From: Aphrophora alni
Taxonomy: Eukaryota > Arthropoda > Insecta > Hemiptera > Aphrophoridae
Assembly (NCBI GenBank): GCA_963513935.1
Contig: OY740769.1
Span: 75,862,355 to 75,926,354, forward strand
Reading direction: 5' to 3'
Length of the DNA stretch: 64,000 nucleotides
The position numbers and the translations under genes were made by a program. Each line of letters opens with the position of its first letter. Positions within the stretch are counted from its first letter, which is position 1. The notes beneath the pieces are model-generated. The model did not search any database. It was not told the origin of the DNA and saw only the letters and a list, made by a program, of their open reading frames with translations. Positions 24,396-36,960 of the stretch are shown piece by piece.

Positions 24396-27300
24396 TTACT
24401 GGGGAGTTTTGGTAGAAATGTTTTAATAAATCAACTTCCTCTTGCAATGATGAGGCATTAAAATGTACATTGATCATCTCTTTGTTACAATAATTAATTA
24501 TTACTGTAAATAATAAGGCTGGAAATTATTCTTATGTGATATATTTTTTTAAATTACAGTTTCATACAATATAATGAACAGTTATTTATACAAGAAAGTA
24601 TTATTGTTATTACTACGGTTTATCGTAATATGGAACAAATCAATTATTGTTTCAAGAAATATATTTGATAACTTTAAAAATTCAGGTTATTGACAACCAT
24701 GGTTTGAGTATACATACTTTGTTAAAATATACGTTGTCTAACTCATAACGAAAACACTAATGCAATATTTAATGATCCTAACTCATAAAATTAAAGTTAT
24801 TTTTAACATAATAATTAAAAAATATCCTACAAAATAAAAAACATGTCATTCAATGGTAAAATACTTAGTTTGCAATATATAAGAAATTAACTAATCATTC
24901 AAAATTTGTGAATGGCCGCAGATGTCAAAGAGAGTAAAAGGAGTGTTATTGATTGATAATAAATAACGTTAATGGGGGGAGTTGTAGATGCTATAAAATA
25001 ACTTTAAGAAGTTATGTAAGTGACATCAGCACTGTTGCCAAGTTGTGCAAAATAAACTTTTCTTCAAAGTGGTAGAATTTATTACTTGGCAAAAGATCAA
25101 ATTAGGCTTTGAAACATTTTATCACAAAAAATTCATGGAGAAAGGTCATTCCATTTCAATGTGATTCAATAAATGGTGTAGGACTTGTATTGATATAACT
25201 TTATCACTCTTACCTGTAAAGAAACAGGAAACAATACTTACAATGCAGATATTATTAGGAAAATACAGTTTTAGTGACAATTTAGTTTTCAAAGACAACA
25301 GCTGGGGTTCAATTCCTACATTTATAATTTGCTCACGAATCATAATAACATTTTATTTGGAATTTACTTAACTTGCTTGTGAAATTAAGGAAAATACTTC
25401 ACTGTTCAAAAATGTAATTGACTTATTTATTTATTTTTTTTACAAATTTCTCTCTAAGTGTAGTTTGAATTATCATGAAGTATGGTATCTTAGTTTGAGA
25501 CATAAACATTTTCGAAAGTGCAGATCATATTTTCGAAAGTTTTCAACATTTTTAATTAAGCCCTTAGGAACATATTTAGATAATTTTCAGAAAAAGGTCT
25601 CTCTGTCTAACTGTTCATCTGTCTATGACATTTTTATCACATTTATCCCAAATTAGAAAAACTTTTTTGTGTGACTGAACAAACATTTACAATTTTTTTG
25701 TTGATGGATGTTGAATGATATCACTACATTTGGGAACAAATGGTGTGACCGTTTGTGGTGAAAGTGCGATGTTTAAACGTGATCATTATACTTACTCTCA
25801 AGAATTAAACATATAAACATAAATATAAAGTAAAATTGCTAAAACACTTTCCAATTTTCTTTTATTCTTTCGTACCACACGTTTCGTTTCTAATCTATTT
25901 TTATAAACTAAGTTGTATTTATAATAAAAACTGTTTTATAATAACCATGTCCTTTGGAGTAATTTATCATCAAGGTTTATTAAGTGTAGCCACTGTCACT
26001 TCTTTTGAAAGCTAGGTTTTACTTATAAGTTCTAGCATATTAAATTCAATTTGTTTTATTTATTTATTTATTTATTTTACATTTAAAATCAGCATCCACA
26101 ATGATGGTGAAAAGATTTCTAAAATAAAAATAAGAGCAATATTGGATAAAAACTAAATTGTTATAAACACAACCTCAAAATTAAACAAAAATCAACAATA
26201 ATAATGAATAGCAGTTTATTTTGTAATTTGTAAGTTATTTCCAATACCAATTGAATATATTAAAGGGAAATGGTTGGAAATTTATAACATGACGATCTTA
26301 TGAAACGGTTTTCTAATGTTAGTTCTTACCTAAGTTCTTTATGAGTTCTATTTTGGGACAGGCACTTAACACTAGTGAAACTGATCTCTACTATGAAAAG
26401 ATGTACAAAACAATCAACGAAATTTTTCACCATTGAAATCAACGTAGGGTTAGGTCAGGTTAGGGTAGATTAGGTTCATATCAGCGTATTAGATGCAAGG
26501 TGGGTATTAATATTTAATATATTTTCTTATTATTTATATTAAATTTATAAAATTTCAATTAGTATGCGTATATGTCATTAAATATGAGTTTTAAATCAGT
26601 TTAGGAACTACTAAATCAACCTGTTCAACGTTGAAAAAACAATATACAATATAAAACAATATAAAAAAAATATATACGAGGAGGTTATTATTTAGGGAGT
26701 TTGATTGCTGTTCAACTAATTGTTTATTTTAACATAAAATCAACATTTTATTTAACGTAAAATCATGTGTTTATTTATTATTAAATCTACCATTTACACA
26801 AAATTAATGAAAATCATTAGATGTACGATTGTTGACATTTTATATGTGTTTTTTTTTTTGTTAAACAACAAATTAATATGCATACTCGTATATAAAGGAA
26901 CAATATAAGAAATAATAAACAGCATGTGTTTAATTCTGTTTTGGTTTATGACAAGCTACAAAAGAAATTTTGTTTTGGATGATGGTTTGGAAATGAAGTA
27001 TTATTTAATTTTATTCCATGGTAGGCCTATATATCAATTTTTAACAACACCTATTATATTTTACAAAAAAAACTAATAGGCTTATAATTGGAAGTAGAGA
27101 TGAAATATCACAGCCTTGGATGTGAAAAAAATAATATATATTATTATCATGCACTGAGGCTTGGTCGTCGCATAATAATTAAGTACAATTTTAATATTTA
27201 AGTTGAACGATATATAGTCTGTACTTAGCCACTAAAGAAGAGGGTATGAACACTACATATTGTATAATCCTTGGCTTAATGTCAAGTATTAAATTGGCAA

Positions 27301-29240
27301 TCAAGCAGTGCATTGATTTATTAGTTTAATTAAGCCAAGGCCAATAAACAAATACAGATATTGTCCAATGTCCCTGTAATACAAGCTAAAGTATTATTGT
27401 AGAGAACAAACAAATTGTGTTATATATAAGGCTAATTAATTTTAATGCAATGCACATGTTGTATGCAAAATATTTTAAATTGTGTTAAACATTTGCCACT
27501 CCCGAAACGTTTACATAACTTTATACATTAAAGGATATGTTTGCTAAGGATATGTTTATGTAAACTAGTAAAGTTTAAAGTTGTCGAAATATTTATAAAT
27601 ATTCAAAAGGATCAGATTTCTGTTTGTTTGTTTATCAACAACTCTTAAAATCAGAAGCATTGGACGTTGTACTTACTTAAATTGGTGTATTAGTTTTGTT
27701 TTTACTAACAAATTGGTAAAATAGTATTTTGACCACAAATATTGACTTTTTATTGTTTTCCTACATCTGTGTCTAAAGTGTTCAATTTAAGACCTAAGAA
27801 CAGATTCTAAAACAACTCAGAGTTCAAATAAATTACAATGTAAATAAATTAACATTGATTAAATGTGATTGTTATCGCACGCTCAGTGAACTCTAAATTG
27901 ACTCTTCTAATCTCAAATGAAGTTATAGTCCTAGTTGTTCAATACAACATGGGAAGACGATTTTTAAATGGATGAGGACGATTTTGATGGTACACACCAC
28001 CGGATATATCTGCTTTACCTAAAGAAGACTTTATAAAAATAACGTACCGACTATTGTTTTGTCTATAATATTATTACAATAAAATTGTTCTGTAACATCC
28101 CAACCTATATTTTGTATAGCTCTCACATAATCTGAAAATAGCAGGAAATATAATGTAAACTGCAGTGTCAGGAAAATTATGTAATTCTAGTGTACTTTAT
28201 GCCCTGAATACATAAACAACTATAAACTTAATTGTGTTGCGTTATTGGTTTGTGTATGTTGTCCATATTTTTCATTGGTTACTGCTTAACGAACTCTATA
28301 ATAAGTAGTAAAATTACTTGCAAAACGCAATATGATAAATGTTAAAGTTTTGAAACTGTTATTGTGTACATTACATTCAGTTTATCATGCAACAGAAAAG
28401 ATTACTATATTTTTCATCAAATTTAATTTATGGACGAAACGAAATTAGTCAATCTACAACAAAATTATAAAAAATGGTGGATGATTTAGTTGATATTCAA
28501 ACACTTTAGGAATATAATTTCACAGATATTGAAGGAAATACAGTGTTGTTCCGCTATTTTCCCTAGATAGTACGGTTCATTTAACCTTTCTGAAGTCCTT
28601 AAATATACGTATTTGAAAATACGGGATTATATTTTTTTAGAGTCTTTTATATTTTTCCTGAATTTATATTTACTGTAAATATACAATAATCTCATAAATG
28701 ATTTCAAATTAAATTCATTAACTACCTTAGAATTGATGTTAATGTTGAAACAAAACTTTTTTCTAAGAATAACATAATGCACAGTTATTTCTTGATTAGC
28801 ATGTAATATATATCCATGTGATTGAACGTTTCTAGCTAGCCACACATTTATGGGCTTTTTAGATTTTTAATAAATTATGATGCAAATTTACTAATACACC
28901 AAACGGAACAAGTCTTGTAGAATTTAAGTAATTTTCTCAGTCATCCATACCCCCTTAGACCTCCAACTTAAACAAATTCAAATTTGAGCCTGCTCCTTGT
29001 GACATATTTAATTAAAGCTCATATAAAAGAATATTTTCGACGATAAAAATAATTAATTTGGATCATCCGTTCTTGAAATATTTCACGATATTTAATTTAC
29101 ACTTACACATTTTTGCTACTACTAAGGCGTTTACTCAAGCTCTTTATGTTGGTTAAAACCATTTATAAAAGAATAACAGTGAAAGTTTTATCTCCAAGTG
29201 GTTTAGTAAAAAATGAGTGGTTCATAAAAAGTGACACTGT
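24396..29240. other. Long AT-rich stretch with no recognised gene
   Basis: Only simple repeats were seen: a (TTTA)n run near 26055-26078, and TTAGG-like variants (GGTTAGGTCAGGTTAGGGTA) near 26450-26480. Confidence 0.35.
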
Positions 29241-29244
29241 GACA

Positions 29245-29745
29245 CATGAACTATATTATATTACTGTCGACCTCTGCAAACTTACAAAGCTCGCTGTCAC
29301 CCCTCCACGCCATACCAAAAGTTCGAATACTCAAGGACACGTACTTTAAGAGTTTCAAAAGAATTAGTTACTAGAACTAGGAGTGCCGATGTATGTAGAG
29401 CCTTTCGGCACAACACCGACACCCATCCAAGATAAGAAGGAGGAAGGAGAATATCCTTATCGGCAGCACCACTACACCCATGAATCCAACCTCAACTGCA
29501 TGGGTGACGGAGTGAAGCTCCGTCAGGGCTCTCTTGCCCCGTGGTACCATTTTAAGCTACAACTGATTTCTCAGCTTCGCCGCGATACCCTGAATGATCG
29601 CGGGTCCGTGATCGTAAACAAACCACCATTTACGAAATACTCAAGGACAAGTTGCTGGCTTCAATTCATAATTATATGAACTATATGAAGGTCGTCGTCG
29701 GCAAACTTGCGAAGCATGTATTCATACCTCCCCGCCATATAAAAA
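29245..29745 (+). other. GC-rich island with flanking direct repeats, unassigned ORF
   Basis: A 98-codon frame (29383-29679) lies in a block of markedly higher GC than the surroundings. Its product begins MPMYVEPFGTTPTPIQDKKE and contains LRQGSLAPWYHFKLQLISQL. No family was recognised, and there is no signal peptide or membrane segment. Related sequence flanks it in direct orientation: at 29248-29320 ATGAACTATATTATAT, GCAAACTTACAAAGC, CCCCTCCACGCCATA; and at 29676-29742 ATGAACTATATGAAG, GCAAACTTGCGAAGC, CCTCCCCGCCATATA. This suggests a tandem or inserted mobile sequence rather than a host gene. Confidence 0.4.
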
Positions 29746-30422
29746 TAAGGTATAAAAGTTTATCAGGATAAAACAAAATGAATTTGTATGTAAATACATA
29801 AATATAAAACCAAACATGGCTTATAATTAGAGTTTCATTACAATAACGTATTTGTCTAGTGAAAAAGATTTTCGATTCCTACCATAACATTTAAAATTAA
29901 TAACTTAAACATAATTTTATTTATTACTTACTGATTATGGATTTTCATTAATGATAAATGTATTGAGATGACTCTAGTCGTAACTACAGCTTAGCTCGGA
30001 GCCCCAGAAACACCGTCGAGGAGATATTAGATAATTTATTGTACAATGAAGCCGACTTAAAACTGGTACAGTACCGTTCTACAACTGAAACAATTATTTT
30101 GTTCTTCTTTCTTTACGAGAACTTAAAAACTCTTATCTGTGAGATTCGAGTGTAGAAAAAACAAAATATTAAAATACAGAAAATTTTATAAATAGTTACT
30201 TTTTCATTTGTTCCGTATAAATGTCTTGAACAAAATGACATCACATTTTATCGATTATAATTAATTCTCTTTATTATAAAAGAAGCATATTTTCAAGTAG
30301 AATGATTCTGTATTCTGATTTCTCAACACATTTTTTTTATTCATAATATGTCTCTTTTTGTATAATCATGCGATTTTTATTAAGCCGGACTGCAACAACA
30401 AGTAGTTGTAGAAAAGTAATGT

Positions 30423-30483
<61 letters not shown>

Positions 30484-31540
30484 GTACCTACCACATAACA
30501 TGTTATATAATCGTGTTACAAACATGTAATCATGTTCTGGCTGGAATTTAAATGTTTTTTTCAAAGAATATACTAACTTATCATCTAATTAAATAATATT
30601 GCTTACTATTGCTCTAAAAAAGTCAGTTTGAGTACAATAACGATCTAAAAGTCCTATGGTCCTTTAATACAATTTTAATGTGTCAAACAGGCTTAACTTC
30701 TATTAATTAAATTTAGCAGAAATTCAAACGTAAATAATAAATATTAATTTATTATATTAAAGTAAAAATTAATCTACGCTTAGGTGGAAAATACAAAAAC
30801 TAAATCGAGTCACACATTTAATCATTGAAACCTTTTTATTGTATTTATTGTATACAAGCAATAACTTTAAAAACATATTTATATTGTTGCTTGCTGCTTA
30901 ATTTTATTCCTATATTATACGAATGAAAATTGTGATCATAATTTAAAACCTTTATTTTATATTTTCATCACATACTGACTTTTTATTTAAAAATAACTAA
31001 CTCAGAAACTAGCATTTTCAAAGGGTTCGCGAATCGTGACGTCAGACCGAAGCTATAATCCACTTCCAAAAACTCGTTCAAAACAGCAAAGCTACTGTAC
31101 AATTCCTTGCATGTTAAATCTGCATTCTAGTTTTTTCCAAAATTTGTCAAATACAGTTCTCATACAACGATATTTCCATTGTAGTAGATTAGTGGTGAAA
31201 TAAACCTTGGTGCTGATTTAAATAACACTTTAAAAAAGAGATACAAAAACTGCAACCGGGTGTTATTAATATATCATTACAAGATTTATTTAAATTGTTG
31301 GAATGTCAAGTATGTAATAAAGGAAACGATATTGTTAGAGTTGAAACACTGGATTCTTTGATACAGTTCACTAACTTGTCACAATGTTTAAATTATACAT
31401 AAAAAAGTTTGTGTTCAATATAAAGTAGGCGATTGATTTAAAACTGTGTTTCAAATCTTACATAATTATTTTTTCCTTTTAATGGAAAATCTGTCAGTGA
31501 TTATCGCTTTAAGAAAAGAACATAAAATAAAGTCCCCTAG
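29746..31540. other. AT-rich stretch
   Basis: No gene recognised. A compound (TG)n(TA)n microsatellite occupies 30423-30483; a minus-strand open frame across it is repeat translation. Confidence 0.4.
30423..30483. repeat. (TG)n(TA)n microsatellite
   Basis: About five TG units followed by about 21 TA units. Confidence 0.95.
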
Positions 31541-31544
31541 CTGT

Positions 31545-31720
31545 TGAATACTCTAATAGCATTAGGATCGGAAAACAAAAAGAGTTGGTCAAGAAAACCT
31601 AATAGGAAAGATGATAGAGAGAGATCTAATCCAAGACTACATGAACAAATGTGTAGATCCGGCTAGGTTCCTCGGGATCGCTAATCCTGTACTTCCTAAA
31701 ATGAGCCGCTGAGGGTTCAT
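31545..31720 (+). repeat. Dispersed repeat with decayed coding content, copy 1
   Basis: One frame reads AVEYSNSIRIGKQKELVKK. After a one-base shift it continues LIGKMIERDLIQDYMNKC and VDPARFLGIANP to a stop near 31709. A related copy lies at 63085-63250. The protein family was not recognised; a transposon-encoded protein is the likeliest source. Confidence 0.5.
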
Positions 31721-33349
31721 ATAAATTTAAAGCTTATGTCCACTGTTTTATTTATATCTTTGAAAGCCCTAAAAGAACACCTCACTCTTTTTTGTTCGTC
31801 ACTAAACTTGACCTATACACGAGAAATTAAAAATAGAAGATAAAATTTGGATACAATCCTGCATCCAAACTTCAATCATTCTGTTTAGAAATAGTTTCCT
31901 TAACTTACAAATCTTTGTATATATGATAGTAGTTTCGAACTTTATCACATCTAGCAGCACTTTCCAAACAACTTGATGATTCACAGTTTGAAATTTACGA
32001 ACACTGTTAGCAGCACATTACGGTATAAGTTATGAAACAAAGCAACACGTCATAATATTTGCATGAACTTTCTGATGTGTACACGTATATAGTTCTAAAT
32101 GATGCACTACTCTTTTATCTCATATTGATAACTCAGCTTCAAAGTTGATTTAGTTTAGTTTAGGCTTATATATATATATATTTTTTTTAATACCAGAAGA
32201 CTAATAGTATAAGTAATATATATGTTATATGTTAAATAAATAAATAAATATATATATATATATATTTATTTATTTATTTATTTATTTATATAACACAGTG
32301 GACACCGAACAGAAAGATGTTTAATTTCTCTGATAACTGGTCAACAAGTAGAGTCAACAAAAAGGATCAACAAATAGGGTCAGTTCAGGTATCACTCTGT
32401 TGATATCTTCATACACTCATCAACAAAATTAGAAAGAAGTTAAAATTGTCCCCGGGACAAGAGAAGTAAGCAACTTTATTCATAGATAATTTATGTTTGA
32501 TATATTCAATTAAAAAAACTAAAAATGAATTGAAGACTAAATTTAAGAAATTTCGAATTATTTAATTTACCTACAGATACAGATTCTGAAAATATTAACA
32601 ATTTATTTTGAAAGATACTGTACTTGAAAAGAATAGTTTCTACCATTGTTGCTAAGAACAACACCTCCTGGACAACTAATTCAGTAGATTCGATTTTTTA
32701 AGACTTTGTAAAAATTAATAAATTGACAAAAACACGTAGGCCTAATGAGTGAAAATAAACATGCTGAGTACGTTATCTGTCGGCAAAGTTTGGTATCACT
32801 CTGAAAATATCTACGACAAAATTAGTTCTCTACAAATAAATGAGAAAAAAACAAAAACTTAATAGTACATTATTTGTTATTTTCTTTATAGTTTTAACAA
32901 ATGTCGCTAAGTGGCAGCAATCACCAAGAAAATTATAAATTTTTGTTTTTTTAGCGAGGTGAATATGTTAAGTAGTAAAATTTCGTTTGGATTTTACAGC
33001 CGACATTCCTACATTTATATTGATCACATTCAATTCAAAACTTGGACTTAATCTCATTACACAGATGTCTTGGAAGAGTACCATTAAAGTTGATTACACT
33101 GTCACGGATAGGGAATTTCTCTCTCAGTTCATAACATCTTTTAAGAATATCTGTTAAAAATAACAAACCTCCACTAAATATTCTGTAATACCGATATTTT
33201 CTTTTGTTGATCGTAAAGTGTTGATTGTCGATTAGTGGTGTAGCCTAGTGTTTAAATTTAGAACTAAAGGAATAAAGTCAGTGCATTACAAAATAAATTG
33301 TATTATAAGTTTACTTAATTCTATAAATAATTAATTGTACATATTTACA
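31721..33349. other. AT-rich stretch
   Basis: A palindromic (AAAT)n(AT)n(TTTA)n simple repeat lies at 32233-32290. No gene recognised. Confidence 0.4.
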
Positions 33350-33910
33350 TTCAATAATAAAATTATACTGATATTTTTAAGATATGAGTACTGTAGCCTG
33401 GACTAATATAAATAATTTGTAATTACCATAGAATCAATCTTTTGAATAAAATAACAGGTAAAACAGATGATTGACTTCATTAGCATCAATAATTAAATTA
33501 TTCTGTTATTTTTAGGTAATGATTAGCCGGGACTAATATTAAACATTATTATTTGTATTGTTATTTGTTATTTGTAAATAACAGATAAAACAGCTGATTG
33601 AGTTAATTATCTTCAATAATTTAATTATTCTAATATTTTTGGTTATGACTAGCCTTCACTAATATTAAACATAATTTTATATGACCATAGCAACCTTTTG
33701 TATAGAATAATACATGATTAAGTTCATTAGCATCAATAATAATTAATAAATTATTATAATATTTGTAGGTTATGACTACTGACTAGTCTGGACTAATATT
33801 AAAAATAATTTGTAATAACCATATTAACCTTTTGTATAAAATAACTGATAAAACAGCTGATTGAGTTCATTAACATCAATATTTTAAATTATTCTGATTA
33901 TTATTATTTT
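33350..33910. repeat. Tandem repeat, about 129-bp unit, four copies
   Basis: The anchor GACTAATAT recurs at 33402, 33531, 33657 (as CACTAATAT) and 33791. Each copy also has CAACCTTTTGTATAGAATAA-like and AACAGCTGATTGAGTTCATT-like segments followed by CATCAATAAT. Copies are diverged, with short indels. Confidence 0.85.
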
Positions 33911-34820
33911 TTGTTGTTGTTATTATTAAATAATAAGCCTTATTAACTCCATTTTGGGTGAAAATATCGAAACTATTCAATGTATTGGCCTCTATAATTT
34001 TCATATTGTCTTCACTTACATCGAGTGGTCTTAACACACGCGATTTTTTGACGTAGGCCTAATCTCAGAAACTCTGGTGCCGATTTAAATGAAATTTCTT
34101 AAGGTTATGGTGCTTAAATATTGCGGTTTACCAATTTTTTCTCCTCTGGGAAAAATGAGTTGATACTGCTTTAAAATTTCAAATATTTCACATGGTTTAA
34201 GATTATGCCCAATATTTTATAAAAATCAATATTTTACTCAAAGTTTCAAATAATCAGCTAATAGCGACAGTAGTGATCTTTTTATTTGTTCACAATGCAG
34301 TACAGAGTCTTTAAATTTTGATTAATATTTGTATTTACAATATGGGATTAATGAAAGCAACATAACTAGGATGCAACTTAAAGTCAATTAAACTGTGAAA
34401 TAAGAACATGTTTAGAACGACAAAAAACCATCGTTATAAGAATCAAAAATAAAAGGTTCACTTCAATTATTTCGAAGAAAATTATTTCACTATATTGTAT
34501 CCAATCATTAATGGAAAAATCATTTAAATTGATTGGTGCCAAGTGATACAACCCACAATTTATGTACACTAATAGGTTATATTTACTAACGTACTGCATT
34601 AAATTAACAGGTCAGATAAATCTTCTGTTCCGACTAAAAGAAAGCTCATTTAGTGTGTCTTGAAAAACCAAATTGTGAAGCATTTACAAAGCGTTGTTTC
34701 TATTTATAACAAATCATTCAAATTTAGGCCTCTGAATTTATGCTCTGTTTATAAGTAGTGAAATCTAGTGTTGAGTTTAAGTAGTTGATCTAGTGTTGAG
34801 AAATAGTTAAAGAATGCAGT
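33911..34820. other. AT-rich stretch with no recognised gene
   Basis: Nothing recognised. Confidence 0.4.
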
Positions 34821-34825
34821 AATGT

Positions 34826-36960
34826 TATCATATTGCCCACATCCACGTCCATCCAAGGTAGCTTCAGTGGCAGTTCACCCCACTCCTGTAGCTGCTTCAC
34901 AACCAAAGCCAATACCACCACCAACACCAATACCACAGAAATAAGAGGCAACATCCTCATCAAACATGGCTAAGACAGACACACCCAACAACACGGATTG
35001 CACACAATCCACATTTGAACCTTTCCTCCGCCTCTTGAACCGAGACCTTACCTAGGATCCTTCATGATCTCCCTCCAGACCTCCCCCCACCCACCACCTT
35101 CAGCTCTTTCCTGAAGCTCCAACCTCCAATACCTCAAACCAATCAATAATGGACAGTAATTTGCATTTTTTGTTTTGGAATGCCAATGGCAATAAACATA
35201 AAAAGATAGAACTCCTTCGCTATATGCAAAGGAATAATTACAAAATAGCTTTACTCACAGAAACTCACCTAAAGCCACACGATAAATTCACTATTCGAAA
35301 TTTCATAGTCTACCGCACTGACAGACAAGATAGAAGCCACAGTGGTTCGGTAATAATAATACATAGAAGCATAAAACATATTGAATTATTGCTACCTACA
35401 CTTACACGAGTTGAAGCAACAGCCATCAAGCTTTAGCTGAACGGATGTATAACAACACTAATTGCTACATAAAATTCCCCGGGCACAATTAACACTCGGG
35501 ACATTGAACTCCACCTCTTAACAACAAACAAAGAAGTCATTGCGGGGGATTTAAATTCAAAACATACACGCTTGGGCTGTAAACATACAAACACGAGTGG
35601 ACACCTCCTGCACAATTACATAGAAACAAGAGATATTCTAGTATTGGCTCCACTCGAGGCAACACACTAGCACACACAACTCAGAGGACATTCTGGACTT
35701 GGCGATCGTTAAGGGACTAACTGTGGCGCCAAGTTTGCACGTAGATAGGGATATGAACTCGGATCACTATCCCGTCATTATGGCTGTTGCAGGAAATTCC
35801 ATAACGAAGGAACCAGACGGATATTGAACTACAGACCCGCTAATTGGGATTATTTCCGCCTGCAGTTAGATAGACTACTACCCGAAGTCTTGGATGTTCT
35901 GTTCGTACGCCACATGATGTAAACACTGCCATCTCTCTACTGATAACGACAATACAAACTGCAACCGAGGCTGCAGTATCAATCAATTGTCAGCCCCGGC
36001 ATCACATTTACATTCCAAAACACATACTTCAGCTGATTAACCGTCGTAATAGGTTAAGAAGGGCACTGCAACAGGGGGTAAACAGATGTGTTCCCAATAC
36101 CACAATAAATCGTCTCAAGAGACGAATTAGACAGGAGATACTAAATTTTAGAGCCGACGGCTTCCAGGCGGAATTGTCAAAGCTGAACATTACTCTTACA
36201 CCAGATTGGCCCTTAGCTAAATACTTTACACGGGAACCTTTGTGCTATCCACCCTTAGTTGGACCTAACGGACAAGTTGGTAATAGGGGTTACCCTGGAT
36301 AGGAAACTGACATGGCCAGCCCACAAAACTACACTCTTAAAAGAGCAAACATAAAACTCTTCCAGCTGTATCCATTGCTCAACAAAACAAGTTCTCAATC
36401 AATAAGAATGGCCACCATGTTATATAAGTCGCTACTCATGAGTATACTTACATATGCAGCTCCCGTCTGGGGACACGCTGGGGACATCCACATCCGAAGA
36501 CTACAACTATTCCAAAACAAAGTTTTGAGAATAGTGACTAAAGCACCGGTATGCACCAAACTGAGAATAATACACAAAGACTTGAATGTACCTTTTATGA
36601 AACAACACATCCAACATTTATCAGTAAACCTTTACAAGGGGGGCACACTCACACCTCACTTCTACACTGATTTCCTCACTTTGCAGATACAAAACTACAT
36701 CTGATAAACACAAACTACCGCTGTCCCCAACCCATGACAGACCATCTGGTGGCCCTATAATGCCCACCACATCCTTACCACTGTGACCTTTTCCTAACTA
36801 ACATGTCATCAATTTTTTTTCAGAAGCGGTAGGGGCAACGTAGATGTATGAGACAAGACCTTCAGTAGCCCAGGAGTAGATATTGCTTGTAACTTTGTTA
36901 CAGGCATAGCTGCATGCGCATGTCTCTTTTCAATGGTTATTCCAGTTTCGAGCAGGCAGC
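34826..36960 (+). mobile_element. Jockey-type LINE with endonuclease but deleted RT core
   Basis: From 34826 a Pro-rich stretch resembles the C-terminus of a LINE ORF1. ORF2 starts at 35149 with an exonuclease-endonuclease-phosphatase domain: FLFWNANGNKHKK, IALLTETHLKP (catalytic Glu), VIAGDLNSKHTRLGC in the next piece, and NSDHYPV (catalytic SDH). A linker follows (LNYRPANWDYFRLQLDRLL; RLKRRIRQEI). Near 36250 the frame jumps to LDRKLTWPAH and SILTYAAPVWGHAGDIHIRR (36312-36704), the RT C-terminal end. The RT fingers and palm, including YxDD, are therefore missing. In-frame stops and shifts add to the damage. A GC-rich 3' UTR-like region follows to about 36960. Confidence 0.85.

Noticed and set aside
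30337..30564. 75-codon minus-strand frame with an Ile-Tyr repeat
   Set aside because: It is translation of the (TA)n microsatellite.
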